Of a stretch of 10,441 bases of DNA, positions 7,033-10,441 are shown one piece after another. The number at the start of each line of letters is the position of its first letter. The first letter of the stretch is position 1. The translations under genes and the position numbers were made by a program. The stretch is from Methylotenera sp. (GTDB lineage Bacteria > Pseudomonadota > Gammaproteobacteria > Burkholderiales > Methylophilaceae). Location of the stretch: positions 1 to 10,441 of the forward strand of contig SXVG01000081.1 in NCBI GenBank assembly GCA_005791685.1, written 5' to 3'. Under the pieces are notes generated by a model. It made no database searches. It was not told the DNA's origin and saw only the letters and a list, made by a program, of their open reading frames with translations.

Positions 7033-7691
7033 TTTAATAGCGCGGCCAGATTAGGTAAAACCTGAATTTGCCGTGCTTGGCAATAGTCTGGCCAATCCTC
7101 AACTTCGGTCCAGTCGCTCAAGAAAACAAAATCCAATCCAGCACGGCTGGCGGCTTCATAATCGTACCGACTGTCGCCGATGAAGAGCGCCGGCAATTGC
7201 ACATTGGCGCTAGCGATTTCACGTGCCAGCACCGTGTCTTTATTATCTGGGCTACCGAACAAACCGCCATCGAACAAGGCCGTTAAATTTCGCTTAGCAA
7301 ACAGCTGCCGAATTTCTTGTTGGTCGCCGCCAGACAAAATCATCCAATTAGCATGCGGGGTGGCCGCGCGCAAGGCTGACAGCCCTTGGGCTATTTGGCA
7401 ATGCAGCAAACCGTCTTGCAATTCGCGGGAAAATTCATCTAACAAAACTTGAATGGCGGCTGGCGTCGATGCTTGCTGCACAATTTCACGCAAATAATAA
7501 TCGAACTTGTGATAGCGCGAGATGCCGCCCAAGCGCACGTGATAATCCACCAAGGCTTGCGCCTGACTGTTCGTCGCGCCTAAATTTTTAGCCGTGCGAA
7601 AATACGCTTGCGTTTTCACCGCATTCGAATCGAGCACCACGCCATCGCAATCAAACACGATGGATTTGTATTTTTTAAGATCAGTTTGCAA
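7029..7691 (-). CDS. HAD-superfamily hydrolase (phosphoglycolate phosphatase-like), substrate unknown
   Basis: This is a 220-residue cytoplasmic HAD phosphatase with all four motifs: I, FDCDGV with Asp14 and Asp16; II, MILSGG with Ser120; III, Lys151 in SPDNKDT; IV, FIGDSRYD (170-177). Residues about 20-90 form an alpha-helical cap of subclass I, with VDYHVRLGGISRYHKFDYYL (48-67), a signature I associate with HAD proteins often found beside surface-sugar genes. No such genes are in this window, so the substrate cannot be named. The start is TTG at 7691: no ATG or GTG precedes the motif in frame, and AGGG lies 8 nt upstream at 7703-7700. It is downstream of eda on the same strand but beyond the eda terminator, and converges on hemH with a 4-bp overlap. 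The family is certain; the gene's role is not. Confidence 0.88.
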   Translation of the reverse strand: MQTDLKKYKSIVFDCDGVVLDSNAVKTQAYFRTAKNLGATNSQAQALVDYHVRLGGISRYHKFDYYLREIVQQASTPAAIQVLLDEFSRELQDGLLHCQIAQGLSALRAATPHANWMILSGGDQQEIRQLFAKRNLTALFDGGLFGSPDNKDTVLAREIASANVQLPALFIGDSRYDYEAASRAGLDFVFLSDWTEVEDWPDYCQARQIQVLPNLAALLN

Positions 7692-7699
7692 GACGCATA

Positions 7700-7703
7700 C
7701 CCT
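7700..7703 (-). promoter_or_regulatory. Shine-Dalgarno supporting the TTG start of the HAD gene
   Basis: AGGG on the minus strand lies 8 nt before the TTG at 7691, a good spacing. An ATG at 7698 is out of frame and stops after five codons, so this site supports TTG as the real start. Confidence 0.5.
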
Positions 7704-7717
7704 AGCTTAACCCCAAT

Positions 7718-7758
7718 AAAAAAGGCTTTGCCCTAGATAGACTCTAGAGTGCAAAGCC
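7718..7758 (-). terminator. Intrinsic terminator after eda
   Basis: Arms GGCTTTGC (7724-7731) and GCAAAGCC (7751-7758) are perfect 8-bp complements. A second inner stem, CTAGA (7733-7737) with TCTAG (7743-7747), extends the hairpin, leaving a 5-nt loop and small bulges. On the minus strand the hairpin is followed at once by six T residues (7723-7718). No T run follows on the plus strand, so it is directional. It ends the edd-eda transcript 20 bp past the eda stop and only 26 bp before the HAD start. Confidence 0.9.
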
Positions 7759-7778
7759 CGATTACACGCCAAAAAAAC

Positions 7779-8405
7779 TTAAGCCGCTTTGATCGCGCTG
7801 GCCTCTTTAGCCAATTTGGTAATGTGCGCCCAATCGCCACGCGCCACCGCGTCGGCCGGCGTTAACCACGTACCACCGCACACCACCACATTAGGTAGGG
7901 CTAAAAATTGCGGTGCGCTTTCTACCGTAACGCCACCGGTAGGGCAAAATTTTACGTCACCAAATGGGCCAGAAAAGCCTTTTAATAAATTGATGCCGCC
8001 CACGGCCACGGCTGGGAATAATTTCAAAAAGTAGTAATCGTCGGCGTTGGCCATCATGATTTCAGAACCAGTAGACACGCCAGGCAACAAAGGCAAGCCC
8101 ATTTTACGGGCGGCCAAGCCTAATTCGCTGGTGTAGCCTGGGCTGACGGCAAATTGGCAACCGGCATCTTTAGACGCTTGCGCATCTTTTATACTGCGCA
8201 CCGTGCCCGAACCCATGATGGCCTCAGGCAAGGCTTTAGCGATGGCTTCCATGCCGGCCAAGGCGCAGGACGTGCGCAAAGTGATCTCCAATACACGTAT
8301 GCCCCCTTCCAACAAGGCGCTGGCCATGGGCACGGCGTCTTCTACGCGATTAATAACGATGACTGGGATAACGGGGCCGTGATTGGCTAAATCTAATGTG
8401 TTCAT
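7779..8405 (-). CDS. eda: 2-dehydro-3-deoxy-6-phosphogluconate (KDPG) aldolase
   Basis: Eda splits KDPG into pyruvate and glyceraldehyde-3-phosphate, the second Entner-Doudoroff step. The 208-residue protein is a class I (Schiff-base) TIM-barrel aldolase of usual length. The catalytic pair is visible: Glu40 in VLEITLRT and the Schiff-base Lys128 in FLKLFPA, with Arg44 as the carboxylate/phosphate contact. Other family motifs are PVIPVIVI (11-18), GSGTV (65-69, more often GAGTV), VSPG (87-90), LLPGVST (106-112) and KFCPTGGV near residue 160. The ATG at 8405 has a good AGGT Shine-Dalgarno 6 nt upstream (8415-8412). It lies 58 bp after edd on the same strand and is followed by a strong terminator, so edd-eda form a two-gene unit. 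The AT-rich gap holds a TATAAA hexamer but no -35, so an internal promoter is unproven. Confidence 0.97.
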   Translation of the reverse strand: MNTLDLANHGPVIPVIVINRVEDAVPMASALLEGGIRVLEITLRTSCALAGMEAIAKALPEAIMGSGTVRSIKDAQASKDAGCQFAVSPGYTSELGLAARKMGLPLLPGVSTGSEIMMANADDYYFLKLFPAVAVGGINLLKGFSGPFGDVKFCPTGGVTVESAPQFLALPNVVVCGGTWLTPADAVARGDWAHITKLAKEASAIKAA

Positions 8406-8463
8406 GTTTTTACCTAATGTGAATAACTAATTTAAATTTTATACGAATTGCAACAGGCTTTTT

Positions 8464-10278
8464 TTATAGCCAGGTAACCGCGCCTTCCTCAGCCGACAAG
8501 ACGTTCTTACGCATGCCGCCAAATAACTCACGGCCAAAGCCATGGGCATTGTTGTGACGCTTGCTGTCGGGTAATTCGGCCACGGTACGCTCGGCCCATT
8601 CGTCTTCATCGACCAAGACATTGACCATGCCCACGGTGGCATTTAAGCGAATGATATCGCCATCGTGCACCTTGGCTAAGGGTCCGCCGGCAGACGCTTC
8701 TGGACTCAAATGGATGGCTGCCGGGATTTTACCTGAGGCGCCACTCATGCGACCGTCGGTGACGATGGCCACTCTAAAGCCTTTGTTTTGCAACACGGCC
8801 AATGGCGGGGTTAATTTGTGCAACTCGGGCATGCCATTGGCTTTAGGCCCTTGGAAACGCACCACAGCAATGAAGTCTTTTTCCAATTCGCCACGGTCAA
8901 AGGCTGCCAACAATTCTTCTTGTGCATCAAACACGATGGCCGGCGCTTCAATAATGTGGCGATCCGCGGGTACCGCAGAAATTTTAATCACACTACGTCC
9001 CAAGTTGCCTTTAAGCAAGCGTAAGCCGCCCGACTCATCAAACGGCGCAGCCGCGGTGCGCACTATGCTGTCGTCTGGACTTTCTTTAGGCAAGTCTTTC
9101 CAAACCAAGCTATCGTTCTCTTTGGCTGGTACTTTGCCGTAATCACGCAAACCACCGTTGGCCACGGTCAATACATCGGGGAACATATAACCGGCGTCGA
9201 TTAATTCGCGTATCACAAACGCTGGCCCACCGGCGTCTTGGAATTGGTTCACGTCGGCTTTGCCGTTCGGGTAAACGCTGGCCAATAAAGGCGTGGTTTT
9301 AGCCAAGTGGTAGAAGTCCGTCCAATCTATCATGATGCCGGCCGCGCGGGCGACCGCCACCCAATGGATTAAGTGATTGGTTGAGCCGCCGGTCGCCAAC
9401 AAAGCCACCATGGCATTAACAATAACGCGCTCGTCGACCAAGCGACCGATAGGGGAAAATTGCGCTTTTGTCGTTTTGGCCAAGACCATTTTCACCGCTT
9501 CACGGGTTAGCAATTCACGCATGCCATCGTGCGGATGAATAAAAGCCGAGCCCGGCACGTGCAAGCCCATGGCTTCCATCAACATTTGGTTGCTGTTGGC
9601 CGTGCCGAAGAAAGTACAAGTGCCGGCGCCGTGGTAAGCGGCGGATTCGGAGGCCAACAATTCTTTACGGGTGACTTTACCTTGTGCGTATTGCTCACGC
9701 ACTTTGGATTTAGTCGTGTTGTCTATGCCGGTGCTCATGGGACCGGACGGCACAAACACGCAGGGCAAATGACCAAACTGCAAAGCGCCTATCAACAAGC
9801 CCGGCACAATTTTGTCGCAAACACCTAGCAATAGGGCCGCATCAAACACGTCGTGTGACAGCCCAATGGCCGTACTCATGGCAATGGTGTCGCGACTGAA
9901 CAAGGACAGCTCCATGCCAGGCTCACCTTGGGTAATGCCATCGCACATGGCGGGCACACCGCCGGCCACTTGCACGGTGGCACCGTATTTATGCGCCTCA
10001 CTGCGAATAATTTCCGGGTAATTCACGTAAGGTTGATGTGCCGAAAGCATCTCATTGTAAGCGGTGATGATGCCGATATTCGGCGCTTTTTCCACCACCA
10101 CGCGCAATTTATCGTTAGCCGGCATGGCGGCAAACGCATGCGCCACATTGGCACAGCCTAAGCGATCAGCCCCTCGTTGACGATTAACAATATCGTCTAT
10201 GCGATGCAAATAGGCGGTGCGGGTAGGCCGACTTTTTTCTATGATACGCTCGGTAACTTCTATATGAGATTGCTTCAT
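8464..10278 (-). CDS. edd: Phosphogluconate dehydratase (6-phosphogluconate dehydratase)
   Basis: Edd dehydrates 6-phosphogluconate to KDPG, the first committed Entner-Doudoroff step, using an iron-sulfur cluster. I chose the ATG at 10278, giving 604 residues (E. coli Edd is 603) and an opening MKQSHIEVTERIIEKSRPTR that aligns with E. coli. The longer frame begins with a TTG lying inside the promoter -10. Conserved cysteines expected to bind the cluster are Cys112 (VPAMCDGITQG), Cys154 (LGVCDKIVPG) and Cys221 (GTCTFFGTANSNQM). Further IlvD/Edd motifs are ATGGSTNH (295-302), QGPKANGMPELHK (476-488) and TDGRMSGASGKIPAAIH (507-523). GMPELHK and the overall match favour Edd over dihydroxyacid dehydratase, and the adjacent eda confirms it. 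No clear Shine-Dalgarno precedes the ATG; an in-frame ATG at 10293 is an alternative start. Confidence 0.96.
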   Translation of the reverse strand: MKQSHIEVTERIIEKSRPTRTAYLHRIDDIVNRQRGADRLGCANVAHAFAAMPANDKLRVVVEKAPNIGIITAYNEMLSAHQPYVNYPEIIRSEAHKYGATVQVAGGVPAMCDGITQGEPGMELSLFSRDTIAMSTAIGLSHDVFDAALLLGVCDKIVPGLLIGALQFGHLPCVFVPSGPMSTGIDNTTKSKVREQYAQGKVTRKELLASESAAYHGAGTCTFFGTANSNQMLMEAMGLHVPGSAFIHPHDGMRELLTREAVKMVLAKTTKAQFSPIGRLVDERVIVNAMVALLATGGSTNHLIHWVAVARAAGIMIDWTDFYHLAKTTPLLASVYPNGKADVNQFQDAGGPAFVIRELIDAGYMFPDVLTVANGGLRDYGKVPAKENDSLVWKDLPKESPDDSIVRTAAAPFDESGGLRLLKGNLGRSVIKISAVPADRHIIEAPAIVFDAQEELLAAFDRGELEKDFIAVVRFQGPKANGMPELHKLTPPLAVLQNKGFRVAIVTDGRMSGASGKIPAAIHLSPEASAGGPLAKVHDGDIIRLNATVGMVNVLVDEDEWAERTVAELPDSKRHNNAHGFGRELFGGMRKNVLSAEEGAVTWL

Positions 10279-10313
10279 TTTGTATAAGACCATGAGGGTA
10301 GTGAACTGCCTCA

Positions 10314-10342
10314 ATTATCCCCAATGCAGGCCTTATCGTCAA
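10314..10342 (-). promoter_or_regulatory. Sigma70-like promoter of edd-eda
   Basis: On the minus strand, TTGACG (10342-10337) and GATAAT (10319-10314) are separated by exactly 17 bp. Each hexamer differs from consensus at one position. Transcription would begin near 10307, leaving a leader of about 29 nt before the edd ATG at 10278. This placement excludes the upstream TTG at 10314 as a start. It is the best promoter in the window. Confidence 0.8.
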
Positions 10343-10371
10343 ACGAATGATGGCTTAGCCTGCATAATGCA
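10324..10371. promoter_or_regulatory. Inverted repeat around the edd -35 box, candidate operator
   Basis: ATGCAGGC (10324-10331), inside the promoter spacer, and its exact complement GCCTGCAT (10358-10365), upstream of the -35, are 26 bp apart. The upstream arm also belongs to a near-palindrome TGCAT-A-ATGCA (10361-10371), so the pentamer ATGCA/TGCAT occurs three times in 48 bp. A regulator bound here would block polymerase access to the -35. It does not resemble the HexR site I know from gammaproteobacterial edd promoters. The remaining sequence to 10441 shows no gene I can support. Confidence 0.4.
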
Positions 10372-10441
10372 CTGCCCCACCGCCACCTAAAGCAATCCAG
10401 CGCCAAAGAAAATAGACTCAAACCAAGCACTTACATTTTTC

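Noticed and set aside
8456..8471. GGCT-N8-AGCC hairpin at the edd stop
   Set aside because: Only a 4-bp stem and no following T run in the edd direction; not a terminator.
8561..9142. 193-residue open frame antisense to edd
   Set aside because: It lies fully inside edd on the other strand, is Ser/Lys/Asn-rich with no recognisable domain, and is explained by edd codon use.
10279..10314. Starting edd at the TTG at 10314
   Set aside because: The codon lies within the -10 hexamer, so it would not be in the transcript, and the added residues do not match the family.

Overview
The window is a compact, ordinary stretch of bacterial chromosome. It holds nine protein-coding genes, one of them cut by the left edge, with short gaps and no mobile elements, CRISPR arrays, tRNAs or rRNAs that I could find. 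The block dapB-bamE-fur-recN-nadK-hrcA-hemH matches the gene order I associate with Betaproteobacteria. The long Ala/Pro-rich tail of BamE ending in a short aromatic/basic helix, and the C-terminal RKKLNWG of NadK, also fit that class. GC is moderate, roughly half by eye. I cannot fix the family; a betaproteobacterium with an Entner-Doudoroff route is as far as the sequence goes.

Left part (1-3930): on the minus strand, bamE (outer-membrane assembly lipoprotein) is followed 46 bp later by dapB (lysine and peptidoglycan precursor synthesis), which runs off the left edge. fur (iron-responsive repressor) diverges from bamE across 87 bp and converges on recN (DNA repair) with 14 bp between them. 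Middle (3931-7032): nadK and recN form a minus-strand pair. hrcA (heat-shock repressor) diverges from nadK and is followed by hemH (ferrochelatase). The hrcA-hemH gap is filled almost entirely by a 7-bp tandem repeat, the oddest short-scale feature here. Right part (7029-10441): a HAD-type phosphatase, eda and edd all lie on the minus strand. edd has a strong sigma70-like promoter with an inverted repeat around it, and eda is followed by a textbook intrinsic terminator that sits almost directly on the start of the HAD gene.

Functionally, edd and eda together convert 6-phosphogluconate to pyruvate and glyceraldehyde-3-phosphate. The remaining genes are housekeeping: cell envelope (bamE, dapB), iron and heme (fur, hemH), NADP supply (nadK), DNA repair (recN) and stress control (hrcA). 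I see no convincing undescribed multi-gene system. The items worth a second look are small: the heptad repeat before hemH, the edd control region, the terminator/HAD arrangement and the BamE tail.
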